DNA of 45,093 nt, taken from positions 1 through 45,093 of the forward strand of contig JALHOE010000047.1 of assembly GCA_022843175.1 (NCBI GenBank), read 5' to 3'. The position numbers and the translations under genes were made by a program. Below, one piece after another: positions 10,585 through 26,505 of the stretch. This DNA comes from Deltaproteobacteria bacterium (GTDB lineage: Bacteria; Myxococcota_A; Polyangia; Polyangiales; JADJMO01). Position 1 is the stretch's first letter; the number at the start of each line of letters is the position of its first letter. The notes below the pieces were generated by a model. That model did no database searches, was not told where the DNA came from, and worked only from the letters and a program-made list of their open reading frames with translations.

Positions 10585-11484
10585 ATGCGCGCCTTCCTCG
10601 CTGCCTGCTTCGTCGCCTCGTTTGCCCTCACCGGCTGTGCCGTCAACGCCGATCACGAGGACGCGGAGTCCGAGGGAGACACCACCGAGAACGCGGGCGC
10701 GCTGTCGCTCTACGGCGAGAAGCTCGTCGGCGCGTTCAACACGACGTCCACGTCGGCCGACTTCGACAACATCGTCCTCAAGTCGGACGGCACGTACCTC
10801 AGCACCAAGACGATCTGGTGCATCAAGGCGCCGTGTGAGCCGCTCCGCGACGAGGGCAAGTTCATTGGCTACAAGCCGGTGAAGGGCAGCTACATCGGCG
10901 GCCTGCGCCTCCTCTCCAAGAAGAGCGGCAAGTCGACGCACTACCGGGTGAGCCTCGGCGCGGCGAACGAGTCGTTCAAGCTCGCGAAGAGCGGCACCGC
11001 CAACTGGCACAAGTACGAGTCGGTCGGCACCTACTGCCAGGCCGCGGCCGACTGCAACGGCCAGTCGTACATCACGGTGAAGTGCCTCGGCTACGCGACC
11101 TGCGAGGCCGGCAACAAGTGCGGCTACCGCTGCGGCGTCGAGCCGAAGAAGTGCGATCTCAGCGATCCGACGAAGCGCTACGTCGGCACCAGCAAAGAGA
11201 TGTGCATGGTCATCCGCTACACGTGCGACTTCGCCGCGGGCGAGACCTCGTTCAGCGACGACTGCGGCTGCGGCTGCACCGTCGCGCCGAAGGCGGCCTG
11301 CAAGCCCTCGGGCTGCAGCGGCCAGGTCTGCAGCGACAAGAGCGTGATCACCACCTGCGAGTTCCGGCCGGAGTACGCCTGCTACGCGAAGGCGACCTGC
11401 GAGCGCAACGCCGCCGGCGCCTGCGCCTGGCGCGACACGCCCGAGCTCAAGTCCTGCCTCGCCGCGCCGCCCCCGGTCGAGTGA
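10585..11484 (+). CDS. lipoprotein with C-terminal eight-cysteine-cluster domain
   Basis: This is a 299-residue lipoprotein. The signal peptide has lipobox L-T-G-C (Cys18), followed by an acidic linker (about 22-38) and a beta-rich domain (about 40-145) with one W-C-I-K-A-P-C pair. A Cys-dense region (about 150-235) follows, and then a C-terminal module with exactly eight Cys between C-K-P-S-G-C and S-C-L. The spacing C-x4-C-x4-C, then C-E-F...C-Y-A-K-A-x-C, G-A-C-A-W matches the eight-cysteine-cluster domain of myxobacterial secreted proteins as I know it. Function is unknown; the disulfide-rich pattern suggests an extracytoplasmic, stable fold. ATG at 10585 is the only sensible start. The stop is followed after 8 nt by the first of four hairpin repeats, which probably end its transcript. 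Confidence 0.82.
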   Translation: MRAFLAACFVASFALTGCAVNADHEDAESEGDTTENAGALSLYGEKLVGAFNTTSTSADFDNIVLKSDGTYLSTKTIWCIKAPCEPLRDEGKFIGYKPVKGSYIGGLRLLSKKSGKSTHYRVSLGAANESFKLAKSGTANWHKYESVGTYCQAAADCNGQSYITVKCLGYATCEAGNKCGYRCGVEPKKCDLSDPTKRYVGTSKEMCMVIRYTCDFAAGETSFSDDCGCGCTVAPKAACKPSGCSGQVCSDKSVITTCEFRPEYACYAKATCERNAAGACAWRDTPELKSCLAAPPPVE

Positions 11485-11492
11485 TTCGGCGA

Positions 11493-11655
11493 TAGGCGCT
11501 CGCTGACGCGCGCGCCTATTGGGTGGTGGTCACCGACAGGCGCGCGCGTAAGCGAGCGCCTATCGGTCACCCTATTGGTGCGATCACAAAGGCGCTCGCT
11601 GACGCGCGCGCCTATTGGCGGTCGGTCCCACAGGCGCGCGCGTGAGCGAGCGCCT
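11493..11655. repeat. four copies of the 26-nt palindromic repeat in two inverted pairs
   Basis: Forward copies lie at 11493-11518 and 11590-11614, and inverse copies at 11538-11562 and 11632-11655, alternating forward-inverse-forward-inverse. Arms are TAGGCGC/GCGCCTA with inner stem CGC/GCG; loops are TGAC in the forward copies and (read in the same sense) TTAC and TCAC in the inverse ones. The cluster fills the 212-nt gap between the eight-cysteine gene and prfC. The alternating arrangement resembles BIMEs, the paired REP elements of enterobacteria. Confidence 0.95.
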
Positions 11656-11696
11656 CACGCCGCCGATGGCCGACTTGTGCTAATTGAGGCGGCCCG

Positions 11697-13343
11697 ATGT
11701 CCGACCCGAACCTCGCCCGCGAGATCCGCCGTCGCAAGACGTTCGCGATCATCTCGCACCCGGACGCCGGCAAAACCACGCTCACCGAGAAGCTCCTGCT
11801 CTACGGCGGAGCCATCCAGCTCGCCGGCGCGGTCAAGGCCAAGCGCGGCCGCGCCGCCGCGGTGTCCGACTGGATGGACCTCGAGCGCGAGCGCGGCATC
11901 TCGATCACGTCGTCGGTGCTGCAGTTCCCCTATCACGGGCTCCAGCTCAACCTCCTCGACACGCCGGGCCACGCCGACTTCAGCGAGGACACCTACCGCA
12001 CGCTCCACGCGGCGGACGGCGCGGTGATGATCCTCGACTGCGCCAAGGGCGTCGAAGCGCAAACGAAGAAGCTGTTCCGCGTCTGCCGTCAGCGGTCGAT
12101 GCCGATCTTCACCTTCGTCAACAAGATGGACCGCCCCGGCCGCGAGCCGTTCGATCTCATCGGCGAGGTCGAGTCCGTGCTCGGCATCGGCGTCTATCCG
12201 ATGACCTGGCCGATCTACCGCGGGCCGCACTTCGCCGGCGTGTATCACCGCGTGTCGAAGAAAGTCTGGCTGTTCGAGTCGGCCAAGCAGGGTTCGAGCG
12301 CGCAGTCGGGCTCCGCCGTCGCCGACGCGGTCGTCACCGGCGTCAACGATCCCCTGCTGCGCGAGGCGCTCGGCCAAGAGGGCTTCGATCGCTTGCAGGA
12401 GGAGTCCTCGCTCCTCGACGAGGCGGGCGACGCGTTCCACCGCGACAAGTTTGAGGCCGGCGAGGTGTCGCCGATGTTCTTCGGCTCGGCGATGAACAAC
12501 TTCGGCGTCGAGCCGTTCCTCAACGAGTTCTGCGAGCTCATGCCGCCGCCTCCGCCGCGCGCGTCGAGCCAGGGCCCGATCCCGCCCGATCAAGACGACT
12601 TCTCCGCGTTCGTCTTCAAGATCCAGGCGAACATGGACAAGCAGCACCGCGACCGCATCGCCTTCATGCGCGTGTGCAGCGGCAAGTTCGAGCGCGGCAT
12701 GAAGGTGCACCACGTGCGGACCGACAAGCCGATCCGGCTCGCCAACCCCACCACCTTCCTCGCGCAGGAGCGCACCATCGTCGAAGAGGGCTACGCGGGC
12801 GACGTCATGGGCGTCTACGACCCGGGCATCTTCGAGATCGGCGACACCGTCACGAGCGGCAAGAAGTTCGCGTTCGAGGAGATCCCCTCGTTCGCGCCCG
12901 AGCACTTCGCGCGCGTGGTGATGGCCGATCCGCTCCGTCGCAAGCAGCTCAAGAAGGGCCTCGAGCAGCTCGCGCAAGAGGGCACCATCCAGCTCTATCG
13001 TCCGCCGGAGGGCCGCGAGGGCGACGCCATCCTCGGCGCCGTCGGGCGTCTGCAGCTCGAGGTCGTGAAATACCGCCTCGAGAACGAGTACGACGCGAAG
13101 GTCCGCCTCGAGACGATGAACACCGAGTTCTGCCGGTGGGTCACCCACGAGGACGGCACGCCGCTCACCAACGAGCAGCTGCTCGACTTCGACCGCCTGC
13201 GGGTCGGCATCCCCGCGGTCGACGTGCGCGGCCGCGGCGTCATCCTCTTCCAGGGCGAGTGGCAGCTCAACTCCGCGAAGCGCGAGTTCCCGAAGCTCCG
13301 CTACACCGAGACGGCGCGGGGTGTGATCGCGACGCAGGCGTGA
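11697..13343 (+). CDS. prfC: peptide chain release factor 3 (RF3)
   Basis: This is a 548-residue translational GTPase that recycles RF1/RF2 from the ribosome after peptide release. The G domain shows all motifs: P-loop H-P-D-A-G-K-T-T near residue 21, switch I R-G-I-S-I-T-S-S, D-T-P-G-H near 86 and N-K-M-D near 141. RF3-type domain II and a C-terminal alpha/beta domain follow. S-V-L-Q-F after switch I and the absence of EF-G domain IV favour RF3 over EF-G. Length fits (about 530-550). ATG at 11697 follows TTGAGGCGG as a possible ribosome-binding site. The gene has its own upstream region full of hairpin repeats, so it is probably transcribed independently of the gene before it. Assignment is secure. 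Confidence 0.96.
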   Translation: MSDPNLAREIRRRKTFAIISHPDAGKTTLTEKLLLYGGAIQLAGAVKAKRGRAAAVSDWMDLERERGISITSSVLQFPYHGLQLNLLDTPGHADFSEDTYRTLHAADGAVMILDCAKGVEAQTKKLFRVCRQRSMPIFTFVNKMDRPGREPFDLIGEVESVLGIGVYPMTWPIYRGPHFAGVYHRVSKKVWLFESAKQGSSAQSGSAVADAVVTGVNDPLLREALGQEGFDRLQEESSLLDEAGDAFHRDKFEAGEVSPMFFGSAMNNFGVEPFLNEFCELMPPPPPRASSQGPIPPDQDDFSAFVFKIQANMDKQHRDRIAFMRVCSGKFERGMKVHHVRTDKPIRLANPTTFLAQERTIVEEGYAGDVMGVYDPGIFEIGDTVTSGKKFAFEEIPSFAPEHFARVVMADPLRRKQLKKGLEQLAQEGTIQLYRPPEGREGDAILGAVGRLQLEVVKYRLENEYDAKVRLETMNTEFCRWVTHEDGTPLTNEQLLDFDRLRVGIPAVDVRGRGVILFQGEWQLNSAKREFPKLRYTETARGVIATQA

Positions 13344-13376
13344 CCGTCGACTGCGCGTGCTAGCCTGTCATTCGCG

Positions 13377-13943
13377 ATGAGCGCGAACCCGTCGCGTTGG
13401 GCCGTCGACTTCATCGAATACCTGCGCTTCGAGCGCGAGGCGGCCGAGCGCCACGAGCTCATCGACGGCGAGATCGTCGCGATGGCCGGCGCGAGCCGCC
13501 GTCACAATCTCCTCTGCGGTCGGCTGCACGATGCGATCCGCCCTTCGTTGGGCGCCGGCCCCTGCATCCTCGAGCGCTCCGATCAACGCCTCGGGGTGAA
13601 CGCGGCGGCCAGGGGATGGGTCGGGTATTACCCCGACCTCTCGGTGTACTGCTCCGACGAGACGCATCCCGTCGACGCCGACACGAGGGTGAACCCCACC
13701 TTGCTGGTCGAGGTCACGAGCCGGACGACCGAGAAAAAGGACCGCGGGGTCAAGCTCGAGGACTACCTGCAGATCGACGCGCTCCGCGAGTACCTGATCG
13801 TGTCGCACGAGCGGCAGGAGCTCGAGCTGTGGACCCGCGGCGAGGCGGGTTGGACGCGCCGGCTCGTCACCGAGGGTGCGCTCACGCTCGCGAGCGGCGC
13901 GGTGCTCGCGATCGATGTCCTGTACGCGAACCTGCCGCAGTGA
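13377..13943 (+). CDS. Uma2 family protein (DUF820, restriction-endonuclease-like fold)
   Basis: This 188-residue protein has the Uma2 pattern. E-R-H-E-L-I-D-G-E near residue 23 and a Y-Y-P-D-L-S-V core near 83 are followed by P-T-L-L-V-E-V-T-S-R-T-T-E-K-K-D-R (about 104-120). L-R-E-Y-L-I-V-S closes the motif set. In this family the Asp of P-D-L and the Glu of V-E-V act as PD-(D/E)XK metal ligands; both are present, so the fold is intact. Such genes are abundant in Polyangia and cyanobacteria, often in many copies, and their biological role is unsettled. ATG at 13377 lies 33 nt after prfC. No partner antitoxin, methylase or transposase is adjacent. Calling it an active nuclease would go beyond the sequence. 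Confidence 0.88.
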   Translation: MSANPSRWAVDFIEYLRFEREAAERHELIDGEIVAMAGASRRHNLLCGRLHDAIRPSLGAGPCILERSDQRLGVNAAARGWVGYYPDLSVYCSDETHPVDADTRVNPTLLVEVTSRTTEKKDRGVKLEDYLQIDALREYLIVSHERQELELWTRGEAGWTRRLVTEGALTLASGAVLAIDVLYANLPQ

Positions 13944-13969
13944 CCGCCGGCTGGTGATAGAAAGCGGGG

Positions 13970-14509
13970 GTGGATTTCGCGCTCGACCCCGCCCGCTCCT
14001 CCGTCACGCTCCGCACCCGCGCCGGCGGCCTGTTCTCTGCGCTCGCGCACGATCTAGAGCTCAAGGGCGAGGTCGCGCGTGGCAAGGCGTCGAACGAGGG
14101 CGAGCGCTGGCACGGCGAGCTGGTGGTGCAGCCGAGCGCCATCAAGGTCGTCGGGGCGCTCAAGCGCGGCGCCGTCGATCACAAGGTGCTCTCGGCCTCC
14201 GACATCCGCGACATCGAGCACAAGATCGTCGCCGAGGTGTTCGGCGGGATGAACGAGCTGGTGATCCGCGGCGAGGGCACCGCCGCCGCGCCGACCGTGC
14301 GGGTGGTCGGCAAGCAGGAGACTCGCGCAGACCTCAAGATCACCGTGCGCACCGACGGCGCGGCGCGCGTGTTCACCGCCAAGGGCACGGTGTCGATCAA
14401 GGGGCTCGGCTTCGCCGAGGTGAAGGGGCCGCTCGGGGCGTTCGTCATCAAGGACAACGTCGAGGTCGAGGCGACGGTGACGTTCTTCGCGTCGGATGTG
14501 CCGGCTTAG
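13970..14509 (+). CDS. YceI-like domain protein
   Basis: This 179-residue protein resembles the YceI lipid-binding beta barrel. It opens with D-P-A-R-S-S-V and has A-H-D-L-E-L-K-G-E near residue 25. A D-H-K-V-L-S-A-S-D-I-R-D-I segment near 67-80 and alternating strands reach a C-terminal V-E-V-E-A-T-V-T-F. Unlike many YceI proteins it has no signal peptide, so it is probably cytoplasmic or membrane-associated. The start is GTG at 13970, with AAAGCGGGG immediately before it; no in-frame ATG precedes the barrel. It lies 26 nt after the Uma2 gene. Its stop is followed by a hairpin repeat shared with the convergent DUF362 gene. Family identity is moderately sure; the bound ligand is unknown. Confidence 0.75.
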   Translation: MDFALDPARSSVTLRTRAGGLFSALAHDLELKGEVARGKASNEGERWHGELVVQPSAIKVVGALKRGAVDHKVLSASDIRDIEHKIVAEVFGGMNELVIRGEGTAAAPTVRVVGKQETRADLKITVRTDGAARVFTAKGTVSIKGLGFAEVKGPLGAFVIKDNVEVEATVTFFASDVPA

Positions 14510-14528
14510 CGTCGTTGGGTACGGCTTC

Positions 14529-14549
14529 GGCGTTCGCTGACGCGCGCGC

Positions 14550-14552
<3 letters not shown>
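14529..14552. repeat. 26-nt palindromic repeat at a convergent junction
   Basis: This forward copy has a degenerate left arm (GGCGTTCGCTGAC core) and ends in CTA. That CTA is the minus-strand TAG stop codon of the DUF362 gene (14550-14552). It lies between the converging YceI and DUF362 genes, which are only 40 nt apart. The loop is TGAC. Confidence 0.9.
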
Positions 14553-16106
<1,554 letters not shown>

Positions 16107-16369
16107 GACGCAGAGCGTAGCACCGGGGGAGAAGCGAGCGCGACGCGAGCAATGAGGGGCCGTTCTCGGGCCGCCGCCACCCGCTCGGCACCCTGCTCGC
16201 GCTGCGCCCGATTGCGACGACGCGAGCAGTCTCGACCGCAAGAAATCGTGCCTCCGAAGCGCAACGCAGCGGAGGCTCGGTCATCCAGCATCGGCTCCCC
16301 TTTGTGTGCGCGCGAGCGGCTGCGTGGAGCTCGCCCCCTTCGCTACGACCAGTCCCTCAAGGAGTCCCC
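16107..16369. promoter_or_regulatory. divergent intergenic region with one hairpin
   Basis: This 263-nt gap separates the starts of the DUF362 gene and the poly-HAMP kinase and should hold both promoters. I see an inverted repeat GCCTCCG/CGGAGGC (16250-16276, 13-nt loop) that could be an operator. I see no convincing -35/-10 or sigma54 boxes. AAGGAG at 16359-16364 is the ribosome-binding site for the kinase start. Confidence 0.4.
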
Positions 16370-23362
<6,993 letters not shown>

Positions 23363-23378
23363 CCACCGCGAGGTCTTC

Positions 23379-25370
23379 TTGACCGCTGCGAGCCCCGTGA
23401 GCGACCGCGAACATCGCGAACAATCGGGCGAGGAGTCCTCTCCCCGCCCCACGGCGCGCGCCGAGCAGGAGACGCTGCAGGCGAGCATCCTCATCGTCGA
23501 CGACCACCCGGCGAACCTGATCGCGCTCGAGGGCATCATCGAGCCGCTCGGCCAGCGCATCGTGAAGGCGAGCTCGGGAGAAGAGGCGCTCAAACGTCTC
23601 CTCTCGGAGGAGTTCGCCGTCATCTTGATGGACGTGCAGATGCCGGGCCTCGACGGCACGCAGACCGCGCGGATCATCAAGGAGCGCGAGAGGACGCGCC
23701 ACATTCCGATCATCTTCCTCACCGCGATCAGCCGTGACCAGGCCAACATCTTCCGCGGCTACTCGGCCGGCGCGGTCGACTACCTGCTCAAGCCGTTCGA
23801 TCCCGACATTCTCCGCACCAAGGTGCAGGTCTTCATCGACCTGTGGGGGCGAGGAAAGCGGCTCGAGCGGAGAGAGGCGGTGATCCGGCAGAAGGAGCGC
23901 GAGCTGCTCGAGCGCGCGAGCGAGATCCGCTTCCAGAACGTCACCGACTCCATGCCGTTGTGCGTCCTCGCCGGGCGCCCGGACGGCGAGGTGTATTGGT
24001 GCAACCACGTCTGGAAGGACTACACCGGGCTGTCGCTCGAACAGACAGCGAAGGGCGGCTGGCTCGACGCCGTCCACCCGGACGACCGGAGCGCGCTGAT
24101 CGCCGCGCGCACCGAGCTGATCGAGGGCGGCCGCGAGCTCGTCGTCGAGCATCGCCTCCGCCGCGCGAACGACGGCGCGTTTCGCTGGTTTCTGATGCGC
24201 GCCGTCCCCGAGAACGACGCGCGCGGGAACCCGGCCGGCTTCATCGGCACGATGACCGACGTCGACGACCAGAAGCGCGACCGCGAGCACCTCGCGGAGT
24301 TCAAGGCCACCCTCGACGCGACGCTCGACTGCGTGCTGATGATCCAGGGGGCCGATCTCGGCGTCTGCTACGCGAACCACGGCGCGGTGACGCAGCTCGG
24401 ATACACGCGCGACGAGCTCGACGCGCTGACGATCGGTGCGCTGCAGCCGGAGGTCACCGAGGAGCGCTTTCGCGAGATGGTCGCGCCGCTGCAGAGCAGC
24501 GCCGAGGGCTCGCTCACCTATCAAACGAGCTACCGGCGCAAGGACGGCGACGAGTTCCCCGTCGAGGTGCTCCTCCAGTACGTCGCGTTTGGTTCCCGCG
24601 GCGGTCGCTTCATCTCGGTCGCGCGCGACATCCGCGAGCGCGTGCGCGCCGAGCAGGCGCTCCGCCGCGCCAACGAGGCCAAGGACGCGTTCATCGCGGC
24701 GGCCTCCCACGAGCTGCGCACGCCGCTCGCCGCCGCCAAGGCGCAGGCGCAGCTCGCGCTCCGCCGCCTCAAGGACGACCCCGAGGCGCCGCCGGCCAAG
24801 TCGCTGCGCACGATCACCGGTCAGATCGATCGCATGGCGAAGCTCGTCGAAGATCTGCTCGATGTCAGCCGCGTGCAGATCGGCCGTCTCTCGCTGGAGA
24901 TCGCGCGCTACGAGCTGAGCGCGTTGGTCCGCGAGGCCGCCGAGCGTGTCCAGGCGCTGAGCGAGCGGCATACGATCGAGCTCGTCCTTCCCGACACGGT
25001 CGAGGTGGACGGCGATCGCAGCCGGGTCGATCAGGTCATCACCAACCTCCTGTCGAACGCGATTCGCTACTCGCCGCGCGGGGGTCGGGTCGTCCTTACG
25101 GTCGAGCCCGAGGCCAATCACGTCCACCTGTTCGTGCGCGACTTCGGGATCGGTATCCCACCCGAGAAACAAGGCCTGATCTTCGAGCGATTCGGGCGCG
25201 CGCACGGCGCGAAGTACGGCGGCCTCGGGCTCGGATTGACCATCGCGCAGGGCATCGTCGAGCAGCATGGCGGCGAGATCTGGGTCGAGTCCGCGGGGGT
25301 GCCCGGAGAGGGCAGCACGTTCCACGTGCGCCTCCCGAAGTCCGCCCTGGTGCGTGCGAAGCAGGCGTAG
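23379..25370 (+). CDS. hybrid histidine kinase, REC-PAS-PAS-HisKA-HATPase
   Basis: This is a 663-residue soluble kinase. An N-terminal receiver domain (about 36-152) has V-D-D and phospho-acceptor Asp85 (L-M-D-V-Q-M-P-G). A short coiled coil, PAS1 (about 182-304, with H-P-D-D-R) and PAS2 (about 307-425) follow. HisKA has His444 (S-H-E-L-R-T-P-L), and HATPase runs about 545-660 with an N-box, F-G-I-G-I-P and G-L-G-L-G-L-T-I. The start is TTG at 23379 with GAGG at 23370-23373; GTG at 23397 is a weaker alternative. It begins 16 nt after the poly-HAMP kinase, so the two are almost certainly cotranscribed. A receiver at the N-terminus of a kinase suggests it is itself a phosphorylation target, plausibly of the upstream kinase or its receivers. 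No DNA-binding output protein is adjacent. Confidence 0.92.
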   Translation: MTAASPVSDREHREQSGEESSPRPTARAEQETLQASILIVDDHPANLIALEGIIEPLGQRIVKASSGEEALKRLLSEEFAVILMDVQMPGLDGTQTARIIKERERTRHIPIIFLTAISRDQANIFRGYSAGAVDYLLKPFDPDILRTKVQVFIDLWGRGKRLERREAVIRQKERELLERASEIRFQNVTDSMPLCVLAGRPDGEVYWCNHVWKDYTGLSLEQTAKGGWLDAVHPDDRSALIAARTELIEGGRELVVEHRLRRANDGAFRWFLMRAVPENDARGNPAGFIGTMTDVDDQKRDREHLAEFKATLDATLDCVLMIQGADLGVCYANHGAVTQLGYTRDELDALTIGALQPEVTEERFREMVAPLQSSAEGSLTYQTSYRRKDGDEFPVEVLLQYVAFGSRGGRFISVARDIRERVRAEQALRRANEAKDAFIAAASHELRTPLAAAKAQAQLALRRLKDDPEAPPAKSLRTITGQIDRMAKLVEDLLDVSRVQIGRLSLEIARYELSALVREAAERVQALSERHTIELVLPDTVEVDGDRSRVDQVITNLLSNAIRYSPRGGRVVLTVEPEANHVHLFVRDFGIGIPPEKQGLIFERFGRAHGAKYGGLGLGLTIAQGIVEQHGGEIWVESAGVPGEGSTFHVRLPKSALVRAKQA

Positions 25371-25428
25371 CTACGGCTCTGTCGCACCCTTGACACCGTG
25401 ACGTACGCGATAGGTGCATTAGGCTCCT

Positions 25429-26322
25429 GTGACTGTGAAGTTGCGCGCCATCCTCGTCTCCCTCGCCGTCACCGTCGTCGCCGCACCCGCACTCGCGCAG
25501 CCATCGTCGGTCGAACCGCCGATACCCGCGAAGATTCACGACGAGCCGAAGAAGCTCGAGTGGAAGCATCCCAAGTTCTCCACCGTCGAATACATCGCGA
25601 CGGGCACGCTGCTCGCCGGCCTCGGCGCGGCGCAGCTGTTCATCAAGGCGCCCGACACGCATTGGCGCGGCGGCATCCTCGTCGACCAACAGGTGATCGC
25701 GCTCGGCCGCGCCGACACGACCGACGGTGAGATGAAGGCGCGCCGCGCCAGCGACTACCTCCTCTACGGCATGTTCGCGTGGCCGTTCCTCGACGCCGGC
25801 GTCGCCCTCGCGCGGAGCAGCCCCGAGGTCGCGTGGCAGATGTCTCTCATCAACACGCAGTCGCACGCGCTCAACGGGCTCGTGACGTTCCTCGTCAAGC
25901 GCACCGTCGGCCGCGAGCGCCCGAACGAGAGCAACAACTCGAGCTTCATGTCCGGCCACGCGTCGACGGCGTTCACCAGCGCCGGCTTGGTGTGCGCGCA
26001 CCACAGCGCGCTGCCGCTCTACGGCAACAAATACGCGGACACCGGCGCGTGTGTGACCGCGATGATGGCGGCCACGGTGACCGGCTCGCTGCGCGTCGTG
26101 GGCAACGTGCACTACGCGTCAGACGTGTTCGCGGGCGCATTGGTGGGTCTCGCTTCGGGTTGGCTGTTGCCGAAGATCGTGCACTACGGCGGGTTCTCGA
26201 GCTCGACGACGGATGTCGCCAAGAGGAAGACCGAGAAGCCGCGCGCGATCGTGGCGTGGAGCGCGGCGCCCGTCGCCATCCCAGGCGGCGCGATGGTCAC
26301 GGTGAACGGCCTGACGTTCTAG
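25429..26322 (+). CDS. exported PAP2-family acid phosphatase/lipid phosphatase
   Basis: This 297-residue protein has a cleavable signal peptide (about 1-23, cut after A-L-A). The three PAP2 phosphatase motifs are present: K157-x6-R164-P165, S-G-H with His177, and R222-x5-H228. Motif two reads M-S-G-H instead of the usual P-S-G-H. The catalytic residues Lys, Arg, both His and the C3 Arg are intact, so activity is likely, on a phospholipid, isoprenyl phosphate or other phosphoester in the cell envelope. Hydrophobic segments around 95-115, 145-160 and 205-240 suggest membrane attachment. The start is GTG at 25429 or the GTG two codons later, and a perfect TTGACA lies at 25390-25395 but with only a weak -10. 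It is 58 nt after the kinases and need not be in their operon. Confidence 0.88.
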   Translation: MTVKLRAILVSLAVTVVAAPALAQPSSVEPPIPAKIHDEPKKLEWKHPKFSTVEYIATGTLLAGLGAAQLFIKAPDTHWRGGILVDQQVIALGRADTTDGEMKARRASDYLLYGMFAWPFLDAGVALARSSPEVAWQMSLINTQSHALNGLVTFLVKRTVGRERPNESNNSSFMSGHASTAFTSAGLVCAHHSALPLYGNKYADTGACVTAMMAATVTGSLRVVGNVHYASDVFAGALVGLASGWLLPKIVHYGGFSSSTTDVAKRKTEKPRAIVAWSAAPVAIPGGAMVTVNGLTF

Positions 26323-26333
26323 CCGCTGCGGCT

Positions 26334-26413
26334 GGGCCTGCGTCTGCGCGTGGGCCTGCGTCTGCGCGTAGGCGCGCGCGGTCGCGCCCGCCCGGCGGGG
26401 GGGGGTGGGGGGG
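26334..26413 (+). repeat. 18-bp tandem duplication and G9-T-G7 run
   Basis: An 18-bp unit beginning GGGCCTGCGT is repeated exactly at 26334-26351 and 26352-26369. It is followed by a run of nine G, one T and seven G (26397-26413). The G run lies in the 3' untranslated part of the PAP2 transcript and could form a G-quadruplex. The region is the convergent junction of PAP2 and the Cys-rich lipoprotein gene. Confidence 0.85.
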
Positions 26414-26417
26414 CGGA

Positions 26418-26443
26418 TAGGCGCGCGCGTCAGCGAGCGCCTA
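26418..26443. repeat. 26-nt palindromic repeat at a convergent junction
   Basis: This is a full inverse copy with both arms (TAGGCGC and GCGCCTA) and loop GTCA (TGAC in the forward sense). It lies 95 nt after the PAP2 stop and 62 nt beyond the stop of the convergent Cys-rich lipoprotein gene. Confidence 0.95.
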
Positions 26444-26505
26444 ACCCGTAATGGCTCCTCGCGGGGTGCTCGACCTCTTTGGATCGGGCTCCCCCCCGAA
26501 AGGAT

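Noticed and set aside
13377-13943. Uma2 protein as a toxin or restriction system
   Set aside because: No antitoxin, methylase or mobile gene is adjacent; only the fold is supported.
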